Positions 1-10,186 of a DNA stretch of 64,000 bases are shown one piece after another. The stretch's first letter is position 1; every line of letters starts with the position of its first letter. Location: assembly GCA_905221605.1 (NCBI GenBank), contig CAJNDS010002579.1, forward strand, positions 124,001 through 188,000, read 5' to 3'. The notes under the pieces are model-generated. The model was given only the letters and a program-made list of their open reading frames with translations, was not told the DNA's origin and did not search any database. The position numbers and the translations under genes are program-made. The DNA is from Symbiodinium natans (lineage: Eukaryota; Sar; Dinophyceae; Suessiales; Symbiodiniaceae).

Positions 1-95
1 ACCCCAAAGAACCCAAAAACCATAAAGACCCCAAACTCTAAGAACCCAAAGACCCTCAAGACCCCAAAGAATTCGGAGACCCTAAAGACCCCAAA

Positions 96-203
96 CTCCA
101 GCGCGCCCGCGCAGGACTATGGCTCCCAGAGCACATTGCAGCTCGTGAAACTCGCAGGCTCTTGCCAGACTTTCTGGCAGGGTCCCTAAACCCCAAACCC
201 TAA
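96..203 (+). pseudogene. Coding-like fragment, unknown protein
   Basis: An open frame includes LWLPEHIAARETRRLLPDF and then runs into CCCTAAA repeat. A second frame (APAQDYGSQSTLQ) is also open, so the true frame is unsure. No family recognised. Confidence 0.22.
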
Positions 204-532
204 ACCCCAAACCCTAAACCCTAAATACTAAACCCTAAACCCTAAACCCTAAACCCTAAACCCTAAACCCTAATTGGGGTTTTTTAGGGCTTCTAGGGCT
301 TCGCTCCTTCCACCGCTGAACTCTCTTTGGCCCTTCGGGTTTCGTGGTTGAGGTCCTATTTCCTTAGCCAGGGCACCAGGAACCCACAATCTCTGCACTC
401 CCCCCCCCCCCCAATTCCCCCCCAAAACTCCAGAATCTCCACGCCTTGTACCTTAAGGTTTGGGGGGTTTAGGGTTGCTCAAACTCTCAACCCATCAGCT
501 GACCATCGGGGTGTACTGCCGCCGGACAGTTG

Positions 533-640
533 ATGCTTGTGTGGAATCGTGATGCCCGTACGAAGTCTGCCTGCGTGCCCACCGGCTGCGCCCAAAATTG
601 TTCTAAGGCCGGCCAGTGTGGGACTATTTGGGGAGTGTAA
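533..640 (+). pseudogene. Short cysteine-rich ORF fragment
   Basis: A 35-codon ATG frame contains five cysteines (pattern CVPTGCAQNC, then C about six residues later). It stops at TAA inside unique sequence rather than in repeat, which makes it slightly more gene-like. Spacing resembles no family I can name. The opposite strand is also open. Confidence 0.2.
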
Positions 641-878
641 GGTTCTTGACTATTCTGGCTCTTGTGAGCATGTGTCAAAAAGGGGTTTCGGGAACCTGAA
701 GATTACGTAGCGCTAGACCCTGAACACTGAACCCTGAACCCTAGACCCACCCAAAGACCGCAACGCAGCCCGAAACCCTAAACCCTAAACCCTAAACCCT
801 AAACCCTAAACCCTAAACCCTAAACCCTAAACCCTAAACCCTAAACCCTGAACCCTGAACCCTGAACCCTGAACCCTA

Positions 879-1022
879 GACCCACCCAAAGACCGCAAAG
901 CCTTCAAACGCCGTCACCAGGCTGTGAGCACAACCGCTCCAACAACGCGAACTTGGGGGGCTGCGGACCACCCCGCCGATTTCATGCCCATCCGCCTTGC
1001 TTTTGGCGTTTTGGGGGTATAG
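879..1022 (+). pseudogene. Coding-like fragment, basic N-terminal part
   Basis: A 47-codon frame (RKAFKRRHQAVSTTAPTTRT, then ADHPADFMPIRLAF) lies between a CCCTGAA tract on the left and a TTTAGGG tract on the right. Its first 27 bases duplicate 735-760 upstream, so the repeat-to-island junction itself was copied. Product unknown. Confidence 0.3.
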
Positions 1023-1405
1023 GGTTTAGGGCTAGGGTTTAGGGTTTAGGGTTTAGGGTTTAGGGTTTAGGGTTCAGGGTTTAGGGTTTAGGGTTTAGGG
1101 TTTAATAGGGTTTAGGGTTTAGGGTTCCTGGCTTAGGGGTTCAAGGGGTTTAGGGTTTAGGGTTCAGTACCCTCAGTTCGAAGAGCGTGCTGCAAAAGTT
1201 CTAGTGTGATGATGTCGTGGAAGCCTCGGGAAGCAGCTCATCAAGAGTCGGCTAAAAGACCATAAGAATGTACCGGGAGGACGGATTTTCCGGGCCATGA
1301 AGAGGAGGTCCTACTTCTACGTCCACCAGGGTGGTAAAGTCAAGAAGGACAGAAAGACGAACGAAAGGGTGGTGGGATGAAGATCAAAGGACTCTATCCA
1401 GGATC

Positions 1406-1545
1406 CAGAGTATGCCCTTATTCCGTTTTTTTGGGGGTTTATGTTCCACGACAAGCCCCTTTAAGCAAAAAAGGGGGGGACCCTTTTCTTCCCAGGCTAC
1501 TCTTGGGTCTAGCGAAAGGATGAATCACTGGCCTTTGTGTGGAAC
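1406..1545. mobile_element. Family D short repeat, degenerate copy
   Basis: This shares the ordered blocks GCCCTTATTCC, a GTTCC/CCTTTAA middle, then an AAAAAGGG..CCCTT block and GGTTACTCTTGGGTCTAG with copies near 14338, 19930, 20925 and 39512. It is about 130 bp with no ORF. It is probably a small non-autonomous element; no terminal inverted repeats are clear. Confidence 0.5.
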
Positions 1546-1764
1546 CCGTGCTGATACTCAGGCCCCTTTCGAGCTGCAGGGCTCTCGGATTTAGGGTTTA
1601 GGGTTTAGGATTTAGGGCTTAGGGTTTAGGGTTCAGGGCGTAGGGTTTATGTCATTGGGCCTTCGGGAGAGAAGCCAGAGGTTTGCTATACTTGTTTGAG
1701 TCTAGGGCTTAGAGTGTCGGGGTTGAGGGATTTGGGGGATTTTGTTTTTGAGTACCCAGGGTTT

Positions 1765-2013
1765 TGTGCTGCGGGTCAGCAGGGCTTGGGGGCGTCACTG
1801 TCAGAAAAAAGACCTGCAACACTCGCACACAAAAAGTTTTTTTCTGCGGGGACTCTTAGATTTTGGCGGCTCACGGATTGTGGGATTGTTTTTCTAGCAG
1901 CCCGAAACCCTGAACCCCATACCCTAAACCCTAAACTTTCTTCAAGCTCTTGGCAGGTTGGTCTGGAAAACTGGGTGACGCAAGAGGAGCGGCTTCCTGG
2001 GGACCTCTTTTAG
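1765..2013 (+). pseudogene. Coding-like fragment split by telomeric tract
   Basis: One frame stays open through LSEKRPATLAHKKFFSAGTL, a short telomeric stretch (about 1905-1940) and then SSSSWQVGLENWVTQEERLP before TAG. Continuity of the frame across the repeat may be chance. Product unknown. Confidence 0.25.
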
Positions 2014-2102
2014 GGGTTTTGGGGTTTAGGGTTTCGGGTTTAGGGTTTGGGGTTTAGGGTTTGGGGGTTAGGGTTTAGGGTTTAGGGTTTCGGGTTTAGC
2101 GT

Positions 2103-2239
2103 CTTACTGCTGGTTAGTAGGCAACGGGGGAATGAGGCACCCTTGATGATCCTTTAAAGGGTATATAATGTTTGGGGGTATAGGGTTTAGGAATTAGGGG
2201 GCCCGAATTCCTTCATTCCCTGCTAGTCAACAGTAAGAC
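2103..2239. mobile_element. Family E MITE-like element
   Basis: Imperfect terminal inverted repeats: CTTACTGCTGGTTAGTAGGC at the left and CTAGTCAACAGTAAG at the right, each next to a GGAATGA/TCATTCC block. An internal GGGTATATAATG precedes a telomeric stretch. Related copies lie at 33639-33745 and 48712-48846. Non-coding. Confidence 0.55.
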
Positions 2240-2504
2240 CTCCTCCTTGGCGCTAGGGTATGTGTTAGTTGTCAGGTCTTTTTGCGGTTTAGGGGTTTAG
2301 AGGTTTAGGTTTAGGGTTTGAAGTTTTTAAGGGGTTTAGGGATTTCGGGTTTGGGGTTTTGGGGTTTAGGGGTTTAGGGTCTAGGGGTTTATTGATTTTG
2401 GGGTTTTGGGGTTTAGTTCTGTGGTTTAGGGGTTTACAGGGGGTTTATAGGTGTTCGGGGGTTCAGGGGTTCAGGGGTTGGGGGGTTTAGTTCTAGGGTC
2501 CTTT

Positions 2505-2700
2505 AGGGAGGGGGGGGGTCATTGGGGGTACCTAGGGAACTTAGGGAAGCTTAGGGAGCCTTACGGAGTGGTGGGGAGTACTAGGTTTAGGGTTTAGGGT
2601 TTAGGGTTTAGGGTTTAGGGTTTAGGGTTTAGGGTTTAGGGTTTAGGGTTTAGGGTTTAGGGTTACATACCCCCCTTGAAGCCCCTCCCTTAAGAACCCT
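2505..2700. mobile_element. Family H repeat interrupted by perfect telomeric array
   Basis: Blocks GGGTACCTAGGGAACTTAGG, GGAGTGGTGGGGAGTA and GGTTACATACCCCCCTTG match 9345-9460 in order. Here about twelve perfect TTTAGGG units (2584-2665) sit between the second and third blocks, where the other copy has about ten bases. This is a direct before/after pair for insertion or expansion of the array. Confidence 0.55.
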
Positions 2701-3600
2701 TGAAATCCAATTCGGGCCCTTTTGGGGGTTCTTGTGTGCAAGTTGCCGTACTACACAAGTAAGGGTGCTTAAACCCCAAACCCCTACACCCTAAGATGTC
2801 GGCTTTTGAATAAAACCTAATAGTGTTCCCTTGTGGTCCCGTTTATCTTCCCGTTTATATTTATCCTTTTGACCCCCCGAAACCCTATTCCAATTATTAA
2901 GACCCCTATAGACGCTAAAGCCCAAGCCCTCCAACCCTGAAACCCCTCTCTAAAGCCTAAACCCTAAACCTCTAAACCCTAAACCCTAAACCCTAAACCT
3001 CTAACCTCTAAACCCTAAACCCTAAAAGCCTCAACCTAAAGTCGTTCAGGGTGGGGTTCCTCCGCAGACCTGCTTTTTGCCCATACTGGGTTTAAGGTTC
3101 AGGGTTCAGGGTTCAGGGTTCAGGGTTTAGGGTTTAGGGTTTAGTGTTTAGGGTTTAGGGTTTAGGGTTTAGGGTTTGGGGGGGGGGGGGGAGGGGGGTG
3201 ATGGATCCTAAACCCGAGACCCTAAACCCTAAACCCTTAGTTCATGCGCTCCTTATCTTGTCGTCGGTGGGGTTTAGGGGTTGCGACCCGTGAACATTTT
3301 AGGTCCCCCCCCCCCCCGCTGCGGCGGGTTCCAGCGTGCGGAGATTAGGACTGAAAAACGCACTTAGGAGTAGATAGACAATGTAGGCCCTAAACCCTAA
3401 GCCCTAAACCCTAAACCCTAAACCCTAAACCCTCGGGCTTATTGGGGGTTGGGAGCCTAGAAGGCACAATGCTTGAATCCAAAAAACCTAAACCCGAAAG
3501 CCGAAACCCTAAAACCCTAAACCTGAAAACCCTAAAACCCTAAACCCCTAAACCCCCAAACCCCCAAACCCCTAAACCCCTAAACCCTTAACCCTTGGTG
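2700..3600. repeat. Degenerate telomeric stretch with G/C runs
   Basis: Mostly CCCTAAA/TTTAGGG variants, with a G-run at about 3179-3192, a C-run at 3306-3318 and short unique scraps (3255-3390). I see no gene. The AT-rich segment near 2880-2910 (AACCCTATTCCAATTATTAAG) resembles segments near 24745 and 61605. Confidence 0.6.
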
Positions 3601-3662
3601 AGAGGAGAACATTGCCAACATCAAAGCCGCCTATGGCAGGCCACAGATTGGAAGATGCAGTG
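3600..3662 (+). pseudogene. Short coding-like fragment
   Basis: A 21-codon open stretch reads EENIANIKAAYGRPQIGR before TTTAGG repeat. It is too short for assignment. Confidence 0.2.
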
Positions 3663-4084
3663 GGTTTAGGCTTTAGGGTTTTCTAGGGTTTTCGGGTATT
3701 AGGGTTTATGCCCCAGGGTTTGGGGTTTAAGTGTAGGGCTTAGGGTTTTAGGGTTTTGGGGTTTTAGCTTAGAGCTTAGGGTTTTAGGGTTTGGGGGGGC
3801 TTGGGGTTTTTGACGTATTCAGGGCTTAGGGGGGTTCGCAACCCGAAACCCTAAACCTTAAAGTCCAAAGCCCTTTGCCTGTTTAGGGGGGAGTCGAAGG
3901 TGCTTCAAGGTTGAGGATTCAGAGTGGCTTCAGGGTTCGAGGGGTCTAGAGAATCCCCAAAACCCAAACCCTAAACCGGGTTGTGCAGGGTTTAGGGATT
4001 CACTGCTGTGGTTTAGGGCATAAGCCCGAGCCCTTAAACCTAAAAAGCGCTCAAACCCAACCCTAATTCAACCCCAAAGTATTC

Positions 4085-4200
4085 CCGGTAGGCACTTGGG
4101 GCATTGAATACTTATATTGGGTTTACGAGGATCATATTCAGGAATAATTTTCCAAGGGTATAAGGGACATCCTAGTATTCACCGTAATACCAAAATGAGC
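4085..4200. other. Unique AT-richer island
   Basis: Contains AATACTTATATTGGG and TCATATTCAGGAATAATT followed by AAGGGTATAAGGGACATCC. It resembles 61530-61620 in its GAATAATT/GAATTATT blocks and may be a diverged short element. No ORF. Confidence 0.3.
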
Positions 4201-4253
4201 CCTTTCCCCTAAAGTGGCACATGGGTTTAGGGTTTAGGTTTTAGGGTTTAGGG

Positions 4254-4490
4254 TTCCCCTACTACCCTCTCTACTACGCCTCCCCCCCCTCGGTTCCCCC
4301 CTTAAATCAGCGAAATAGGCTTCATTACCCCTAAAAATAGCCAAACCCTTAATAGGGTCTAGGGTTTAGGGGTATCACACCCTTCGATACAACCCCCCCC
4401 CCCCAGAAGAATTAAGGCGTTTTAGGGGTTGTTCAGCCTAGTCAAGGCTATTTAAGGGGGGTAGGGAGAGGTAGAATAGAGGTAGTAGGG
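4254..4490. mobile_element. MITE-like element with about 25-bp inverted ends
   Basis: The left end CCCTACTACCCTCTCTACTA is mirrored by the right end TAGAATAGAGGTAGTAGGG with intervening GGGTAGGGAGAGG. A secondary inverted pair, GGCTTCATTACCCCTAAAAA and TTTTAGGGGTTGTTCAGCC, lies inside, with TTTAGGG repeat and a C-run between. Non-coding. Confidence 0.6.
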
Positions 4491-4538
4491 AAACCCATGA
4501 GTTAGGTTTTAGGGTTCAGGGTTTGCAAGGTCCCGAGT

Positions 4539-4622
4539 CTTGTGGAGGAGGGCAGTAACGGTGTGGGTGTTAAAGAAGCTGTTGCCTTTGCACGTGCTGT
4601 GCAAAGTTCACTGAGACCTTAG
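4539..4622 (+). pseudogene. Coding-like fragment, amphipathic segment
   Basis: A 27-codon frame, LVEEGSNGVGVKEAVAFARA then VQSSLRP, closes at TAG in unique sequence. It looks like the last exon of an alpha-helical protein. No family recognised. Confidence 0.33.
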
Positions 4623-4811
4623 CCTGCTAGACCCTGAACCCTGAACAGGAAACCCCAAACCCTAAGCCCTCTAGAGTCTCTGAAGCCCTAAAACCCTAAA
4701 ACCCAAAACCCTCAAAACCTGAAGACTCTAAAGTGTACCCCCCCCCCCCCCCCCCCCCCCACCACAGCCCTAAACCCCAAACCCGCTCAGAGCCACAAGG
4801 GATCTGAAGCA

Positions 4812-4922
4812 TGGGCCCTTGATTCGGGCTGATGGCAGCGCACGTTCTCTTGGAATGACGATGACCTGGCGTTCTCTACCGGGACTTCGCGATCCGCAAA
4901 GCGTACACCCTAAACCCTAAAC
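4812..4922 (+). pseudogene. Coding-like fragment
   Basis: An open frame (GPLIRADGSARSLGMTMTWR, SLPGLRDPQ) lies between a C-run/telomeric region and a CCCTAAA tract. Unknown product. Confidence 0.25.
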
Positions 4923-5007
4923 CCTAAACCCTAAAACCCTAAACCCTAAACCCTAAACCCTAAACCCTAAACCCTAAATTCCTTACACCCAAACCCTAAA
5001 GGTCTGT

Positions 5008-5172
5008 ATGGCCCCATCCGGCACAACGGGTTCTCAAGGTGTCGGTTGCCCGCTGGGATCAGAGTGTCTGATGCCCCATGAAGAGGGCTGCCCCACGAAC
5101 TCGACAGCGGTGGCAGTCACGCCAGCAAGGACTGGGCCTGAAGCCTCAAACACTGAAACCCTCAAACTGTAA
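5008..5172 (+). pseudogene. 54-codon ORF fragment
   Basis: An ATG frame reads MAPSGTTGSQGVGCPLGSEC, then a Cys/Thr/Pro-rich stretch, and stops in degenerate repeat just before a 15-unit TTTAGGG tract. Two other frames are partly open. No domain recognised. Confidence 0.28.
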
Positions 5173-5472
5173 GGGTTTAGGGTTTAGGGTTTAGGGTTTA
5201 GGGTTTAGGGTTTAGGGTTTAGGGTTTAGGGTTTAGGGTTTAGGGTTTAGGGTTTAGGGTTTAGGGTTTAGGACACCCGAGAAACAAAGCCCTAAACCCC
5301 TCTCAGGGTTTCGACCTTATGTCTCAAGGGCGCGAGAAGGTTAAACCTTACAACCTCAACCCTAACCTCTAAGCGTACAGGGAACTGGCTCTCCATTCGG
5401 AATTAGCAAGTTTCGGCTTTGTGGCTTGCTAACCCTAGCTTACGGCTTCCAGTTTAGTAAGCTTAGTAAGCT

Positions 5473-5571
5473 TACCCAAAGGCTCCTATGTAGTACCTTA
5501 ATTCTTTGGGGTAGTATACTAGAATCCCCTCTAACGAACCCAAAAGGGAACTACATGGGAGCCTTTGGGTA
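5473..5571. mobile_element. MITE-like palindromic element, 99 bp
   Basis: Terminal inverted repeats ACCCAAAGGCTCCTATGTAG and CTACATGGGAGCCTTTGGGT are nearly perfect over 20 bp. The interior (AATTCTTTGGGGTAGTATAC) is A/T-rich and non-coding. Tandem TAGTAAGCTTAGTAAGCTTA abuts the left end. Only one copy is seen here. Confidence 0.7.
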
Positions 5572-5806
5572 GGGCTTTAAAGGCTTTGCACCGTGATAGT
5601 CTGCTTCCATGTATATAGGGGCCGCCTTTAAAGGCGGGGACTCAGGAGACCTGTTCGGCTAGGGCACACGCCCTAAACCCTAAACCCTAAACCCTAAAGT
5701 ACTAAACCCTAAACCCCAAACCCTTAACCCTAAACCCCCAAACCCCTAAACCCTAAACCCCCAACCCCCTAAACCCTAAACCCTGAAAACAAAAAGAAAA
5801 AAAAGT

Positions 5807-5902
5807 GCAGCGAGGTATGCGCCAGAGTGGATCGGACACACTGGCTACGTCGCTTCGGCGGTCATGAGGGTCTCGGAAATTTCGGGTTGGGGGTTACCCT
5901 AG
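5807..5902 (+). pseudogene. Coding-like fragment
   Basis: A 31-codon frame, AARYAPEWIGHTGYVASAVM then RVSEISGWGLP, stops at the edge of degenerate repeat. The aromatic/glycine composition looks protein-like. Unknown family. Confidence 0.3.
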
Positions 5903-5996
5903 AAACACCTGTGAAGCCTATAAAACCCCAAAGCCTAAACACTAAACCCCTAAACCCTAAGCCACACTTTTATGGGGTACTTTCAGGGAAAAGTTT

Positions 5997-6164
5997 GCTT
6001 GGAGGGTCATGGTACTGATTTAATCCAGTATCACTGTACTTATAACTGTACTTATAACCATATTAGGCACTCAAGAGGCTTATAAGCGGGGTACTAGTAC
6101 AGTTATCCTAAACCCTAAGCCCTAAACACTAAAATTGGCTAATAAGTACCATGAACCTCCACGT
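5997..6164. mobile_element. Family B MITE, interrupted by telomeric repeat
   Basis: The left end GCTTGGAGGGTCATGGTACT and the right end AAGTACCATGAACCTCCACG are inverted repeats. The interior has duplicated ACTGTACTTATAACTGTACT. A degenerate CCCTAAA tract (6108-6131) lies inside the element. Other copies lie near 21718, 33775, 57031 and 63749. Non-coding. Confidence 0.7.
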
Positions 6165-6365
6165 ACTCTGTTCTGGCACTGCCAGGTTCCCCCCTCAAAC
6201 CCTAGACCCTTAACCCTTAACCCTTAACCCTAAACCCTAAATCTTAAACCCTAAACCCTAAACCCTAAGCCCTAAGCCCTAAGCCCTTAACCCTAAACCC
6301 TTAACCCTAAACCCTTTCCGAGAGTCCCACGTGAACCGAACCGGGCCTCTAGGGTTGGAGGGTGT

Positions 6366-6728
6366 GGGGGGTTTAGGGTTTTAGGGTTTTTAGGGTCTTC
6401 AGGGTTTTCTAGTGTTTTCTAGGGTTTTTTTAGGGTTTTTTAGGGTTTTTTAGGGTTTCTAGGGTGTTTTAGGGTTTCTGGGGTGTTTAGGGTTTTCTAT
6501 GGTTTTTAGGGTTTTTTAGTGTTTTTCTAGGGTTTTTCTAGGGTTTTTGTAGGGTGTTGGGGGGGTTTTTAGGTTGTTTAGGTGTTTAGGGTTTTCACGG
6601 CGTTTTGGGTTTCTAGGGTTTTCTGGGGTTTTTAGGGTTTTAGGGTTTTTTAGGGTTTTGGGGGGTTTTTTAGGGTTTTCAGGGTTTGTAGGGTTTTTAG
6701 GGTTTTAGGGGTTTTAGGGTTTTTAGGG
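6366..6728. repeat. Degenerate T-rich telomeric tract (TTTTTAGGG variants)
   Basis: About 360 bp of GGGTTTTTTAGGGTTTTC-type units of variable T length, all G-rich on the + strand. No gene. Confidence 0.85.
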
Positions 6729-6862
6729 GCGGGCGACCCCCTTTTGGGTTTAGGGCTTAGGGTGTCTTCCATGTGTCGCCTTGCTTCGCAGACATGTGTT
6801 CCTGTGCCTTTATCTCTAAACACCCGAAACCTTCAATACTTTTTAAACCCTGTAAACCCTAA

Positions 6863-7027
6863 ATTGATGCTTTTCCTGCCGAGGCCACGTACACAAAGAG
6901 TCAAAGCAATGACAAGGAAAAAGCCTTGCCCAAGAGCCTTTTCAAAGGCAAATTCGGCCTATCCGACGACTTTCTTCGGGGATTGGTGGACGGCGACTTC
7001 CACGAGGTCAAGGGCAGAGACGGAAAG
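6863..7027 (+). CDS. Putative exon with consensus 5' splice donor
   Basis: A 55-codon open frame includes DAFPAEATYTKSQSNDKEKA, LPKSLFKGKFGLSDDFLRGL and VDGDFHEVKGRDGK. It ends AAG|GTGAGG at 7027/7028, a near-consensus donor. Lys/Asp/Glu-rich content with regular hydrophobics looks like genuine soluble protein. The 5' edge abuts CCCTAAA. The frame stays open past the donor to 7162. One of the better exon candidates here; no family recognised. Confidence 0.5.
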
Positions 7028-7159
7028 GTGAGGAATGCATGGCAGACAGCCGAACAAGCCACGGTGAGGGGCAAGAGCAGTTCATCCCAGATGGAGGGTC
7101 ATGTGGAGGGTAACCGGCAAGATGCTGCGAAGGGAAAAAAACCCCCAAGATTTAGGGTT

Positions 7160-7910
7160 TAAGGACCTAGGGGTTTAGGGTCGAAGGAAGTTGAGATTTC
7201 GGAATGAAGGCCCTGTCTAAGGGTTTTGGTGGGTTTAGGGTTGAAGGAACCCAGGGGTTTAGGGTCTAAGGGTTTTTGGTGGTTTAGGGCTTGAGGAGCC
7301 AGGGGTCTAGGGGGTCTATGGGTTTTGGTGGGTTTAGGGTTTAAGGACCTATGATTTTTGGGGGGGTTTTGGGGATGCGGGCTTAGAGCTTCGTAGGGTT
7401 TCAGGGGTCACGGAGGGTTGTAGGGTTTCGAAGTTTCAGCATCAAGTTCACACAATTCAGAGTCGGAGTTCTCAAGTAGGAGAGCCTCTCTTAGGGTCGG
7501 TCCCTTTCAAAATTTGTAGGTGTTAGTGTTCACAGGGTTTAGCATTTTATGCTTTACAGGCTTTACGGGCCTTGGGCGCCAAATCCAGGTGCCCTCAAGT
7601 TCTTAACCAAAAGGCGGCTTGAAACAGGTTTAGCTTCTGCCCAAAATCCGGAGGTCTCAATCCCGTAAGCAAAGGTTCCCACAGTGCTCCCACTGTATCC
7701 CCTCAACCCTATAAGCCTTAAAACCCAAACCCTAAACCCCCTAAACCCTAAAACCCTAAACCCCCTAAACCCCCTAAACCCTAAACCTCCTAAACCCTAA
7801 ACCCTAGTATCTTAGCAGCCCTCTGCCCTTGAAACCCAGACCCTAAACCGTAAGCCCTCAACCCTAAACCCTAAACCCTAAACCCTAAACCGTAAGCCCT
7901 CAACCCTGGA
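7160..7910. repeat. Degenerate telomeric stretch, no gene seen
   Basis: The first 220 bp repeat GGGTTTAGGGTT(G/T)AAGGA and GGGGTTTTGGTGGGTTTAGG units. Unique scraps at 7440-7710 show no convincing frame, and CCCTAAA tracts follow. Confidence 0.6.
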
Positions 7911-7924
7911 ACCCCAACCTGCTT

Positions 7925-8010
7925 GGAAGCCTCGTTGACTTGGTAGGGTTAGTAGCCTGGGGCTATGGGGATTTTTATCATAGGGTAGACTTACTAGGTC
8001 AAAAGAGCTT
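7925..8010. mobile_element. Family I MITE-like element
   Basis: GGAAGCCTCGTTGACTTGGT at the left is mirrored by ACTAGGTCAAAAGAGCTTC at the right. A diverged relative lies at 25691-25795 (CGAAGCTCCTTTGACTAAGT and ACTAAGCCACAAAGGGCTTC). Non-coding, about 86 bp. Confidence 0.55.
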
Positions 8011-8067
8011 CAACCCTAAACCCTAAACCCTAAACCCCAAACCCCAAACCCTAAACCCTAAACCCCA

Positions 8068-8190
8068 GTTGCACCCCCCGAGGTCGGGGTGGAAGGCATG
8101 TACGTGCTCGGCGAAGCGCGCCGGCGCGCGCTCTACGCCTCGGGTTTAGCCCTGGAGCCCCTGGTCTTGTCAAAGGGGTTTGGGGTTTAG
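8068..8190 (+). pseudogene. Coding-like fragment, GC-rich
   Basis: A 40-codon frame, VAPPEVGVEGMYVLGEARRR then ALYASGLALEPLVLSKG, lies in a locally GC-rich island. Resembles a helical segment; family unknown. Confidence 0.35.
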
Positions 8191-8370
8191 GGTTTGGGGT
8201 TTGGGGTTTAGGGTTTGGGGTTTAGGGTTTGGGGGTTGGGGTTTGGGGTTTAGGGTTCGGGTTTCGCGGGCTTAAGGGGCTTTTTAGGGCCAGCCGGGAG
8301 CGTTTGGGGTTCCTAAGAGTTCCGGGATTTTTCAGGGTTTGGTCACTGAGCCTGGCTCCAGTTTTCAGGG

Positions 8371-8575
8371 TTAGGTTTTAGGGTTTATAGGGTTTATAGG
8401 GTTTATAGGGTTTATAGGGTGTATAGGGTTTATAGGGTTTATAGGTTTTATAGGGTTTATAGGGTTTATAGGGTTTAGAGGGTTTATAGGGTTTATAGGG
8501 TTTATAGGGTTTATAGGGTTTATAGGGTTTATAGGGTTTATAGGGTTTACAGGGTTTACAGGGTTTAGGGTTCCA
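8371..8575. repeat. GGGTTTATA nonamer tandem array
   Basis: Roughly twenty head-to-tail 9-bp units GGGTTTATA with occasional GGGTGTATA or GGGTTTACA variants. It is a telomere-repeat derivative with a TA insertion that has spread by tandem amplification. The minus strand reads as an Asn-Pro-Ile repeat, a shadow. Confidence 0.9.
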
Positions 8576-8839
8576 AGTAGGTGTTTAATCAGGTTCCACT
8601 TGAGATAGCCCAACGTAGGCGCTGTATAGCCCTACTGAAGCCATGCATGTGCTTTGCGGGCCATCGAGTAGGCATGACGGCAAGCTAACGCTAAACTTCA
8701 GCCCTCAACCCCTGAACCCTCACTGCAACACTTCCGTCACATAATGCCTCCTCGACCCTAAGCCCTAAATCCTAGACCCTAAACCCTAAACCCTAAACAC
8801 CCTAAACCCCCTAAGCCCTAAACCCCCTAAGCCCTAACC

Positions 8840-9130
8840 CTAAACCCTAAGCATGCTGCTTTTTGTATTTGCAAGGTGTTTTGGGTGGTAGGGATCGAGT
8901 TGCCAGGGCACACTCAGCAGGCTGTGGGATGTACGTTGGGTGTCATGAATAGGCGGAGGGGCGCGAGTCGTGATGCGAAGCCATGTTGACCCGGAGCTTG
9001 TATTTGTGTAGCTCCGGCGGTCCACCACGATGAATAAGTTGTTCTACTCGGGCTTCGCATTAGTGATACCTTGTCACATCGAACCCCCCGCCGGACCTGG
9101 GGCATGTGGCGTCGTCTTTCAACACGTTCC
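8840..9130 (-). pseudogene. Unique island, ambiguous coding fragment
   Basis: All three minus frames stay open over 60 codons or nearly so (e.g. RSYTNTSSGSTWLRITTRAP; EARVEQLIHRGGPPELHKYK), and the plus strand has WVVGIELPGHTQQAVGCTLG. The island is about 290 bp without telomeric repeat. Probably genic debris; strand and frame unresolved. Confidence 0.25.
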
Positions 9131-9344
9131 TTCCCTATGCGGTTCAGGGTTAACGGATGTTAACGGTTTCACGCAACACCCGTGATTGGTGATCCGCTTC
9201 TTGCGGGTACACTCAACTCAACCCCCCCCCCCCCCCACACGATACCATACCAGACATCATGTCCCAAACCCTAAACCGCATTTTTCCGGGTACGGTTTGC
9301 AGGGTTCAAGGTTTCGGGTTTGGGGCTCAAGTTTTGGGGTTCGT

Positions 9345-9460
9345 AAGGGAGGGAGGTTCATGGATAGGTACCTAGGGAACATTCAGGAGCCTTAGAGGGT
9401 AGTGGGGAGTATTCGGGAACCTTGGGTTACGTACCCCCCTTGGCCCCCCCTCCTATAAGT
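9345..9460. mobile_element. Family H repeat, copy without array
   Basis: Same blocks as 2505-2700: GGTACCTAGGGAACATTCAGG, GGTAGTGGGGAGTA and GGTTACGTACCCCCCTTGG. About ten bases separate the last two blocks instead of an 80-bp telomeric array. Confidence 0.5.
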
Positions 9461-9855
9461 AGGGTCCAGTGTTTCGGGGTTAGGGCTCAAGGATAGGCTT
9501 CATAGTTTAGTCACGGTTCAGGGTTTGGGAAACCATAAACCCTAAACCCTAAACCCTAAACCCTATACCCTATACCCTATACCCTAAACCCTAAACCCTA
9601 AACCCTAAACCCTAAACCCTGAACCCTCAACCCTAAACCCTAAACCCTGCCCAGAGGGTTTAGGGTTTTTGGGCTAGAGAGGGTTTGAGTAGCTTCCGGA
9701 TTTGAGAGGCAAGCTGCTTGCAGCTTGAAGCGGAGCTCTTCAAATCTCCGAAACCCGAAACCCTACAAAGGGTTTTATGTTTACGCCCTAAACCCTAAGC
9801 CCTAAGCCCTAAACCCTAAACCCTAAACCCTAAACTGGCAGGGTGGGGTTGCAAC

Positions 9856-10006
9856 GCGAGCCGCCCCCCAAGGCACTATCTCTCCTACAACTCGTCTTGG
9901 CACGAGCCGCAGAAGTACACCGCCAATGTTGCAGACATTGAGCCCTGGCCAAAGCTGTTGCTGGGGCCTCCAAACCTAAGAGAGTTTCCGTTCTTGCCCA
10001 GTGGCT
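9856..10006 (+). pseudogene. Coding-like fragment
   Basis: A 50-codon open frame, RHYLSYNSSWHEPQKYTANV then ADIEPWPKLLLGPPNLREFP, runs into TTTAGGG. Trp/Tyr-rich composition and lack of low complexity favour real coding origin. No domain recognised; start missing. Confidence 0.42.
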
Positions 10007-10032
10007 TAGGGTTTAGGGTTTAGGGTTTTGGG

Positions 10033-10116
10033 TTGCAACCGCTAGCGGAGGTACTTTCTTTAATCGCCAGGATTGCTCGAGGCCCCACAAGTCCGTTCGG
10101 TACCCCGAAGACCCTA
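10033..10116 (+). pseudogene. Coding-like fragment
   Basis: Frame LQPLAEVLSLIARIARGPTS then PFGTPKT, entering CCCTAAA. It reads like a hydrophobic helix; unknown. Confidence 0.28.
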
Positions 10117-10186
10117 AACCCTAAGCCCCAAACCCGAAACCCTAAACCTTCTTACCCCAAACCCTAAACGCTAAGAAGGCATAGGC

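Noticed and set aside
1-300. True chromosome end at the left edge
   Set aside because: The first bases are degenerate CCCAAAGA-type repeat, and orientation switches repeatedly inside the window, so no terminal array can be claimed.
8371-8613. 80-codon Asn-Pro-Ile repeat protein on the minus strand
   Set aside because: Direct translation of the GGGTTTATA nonamer array.
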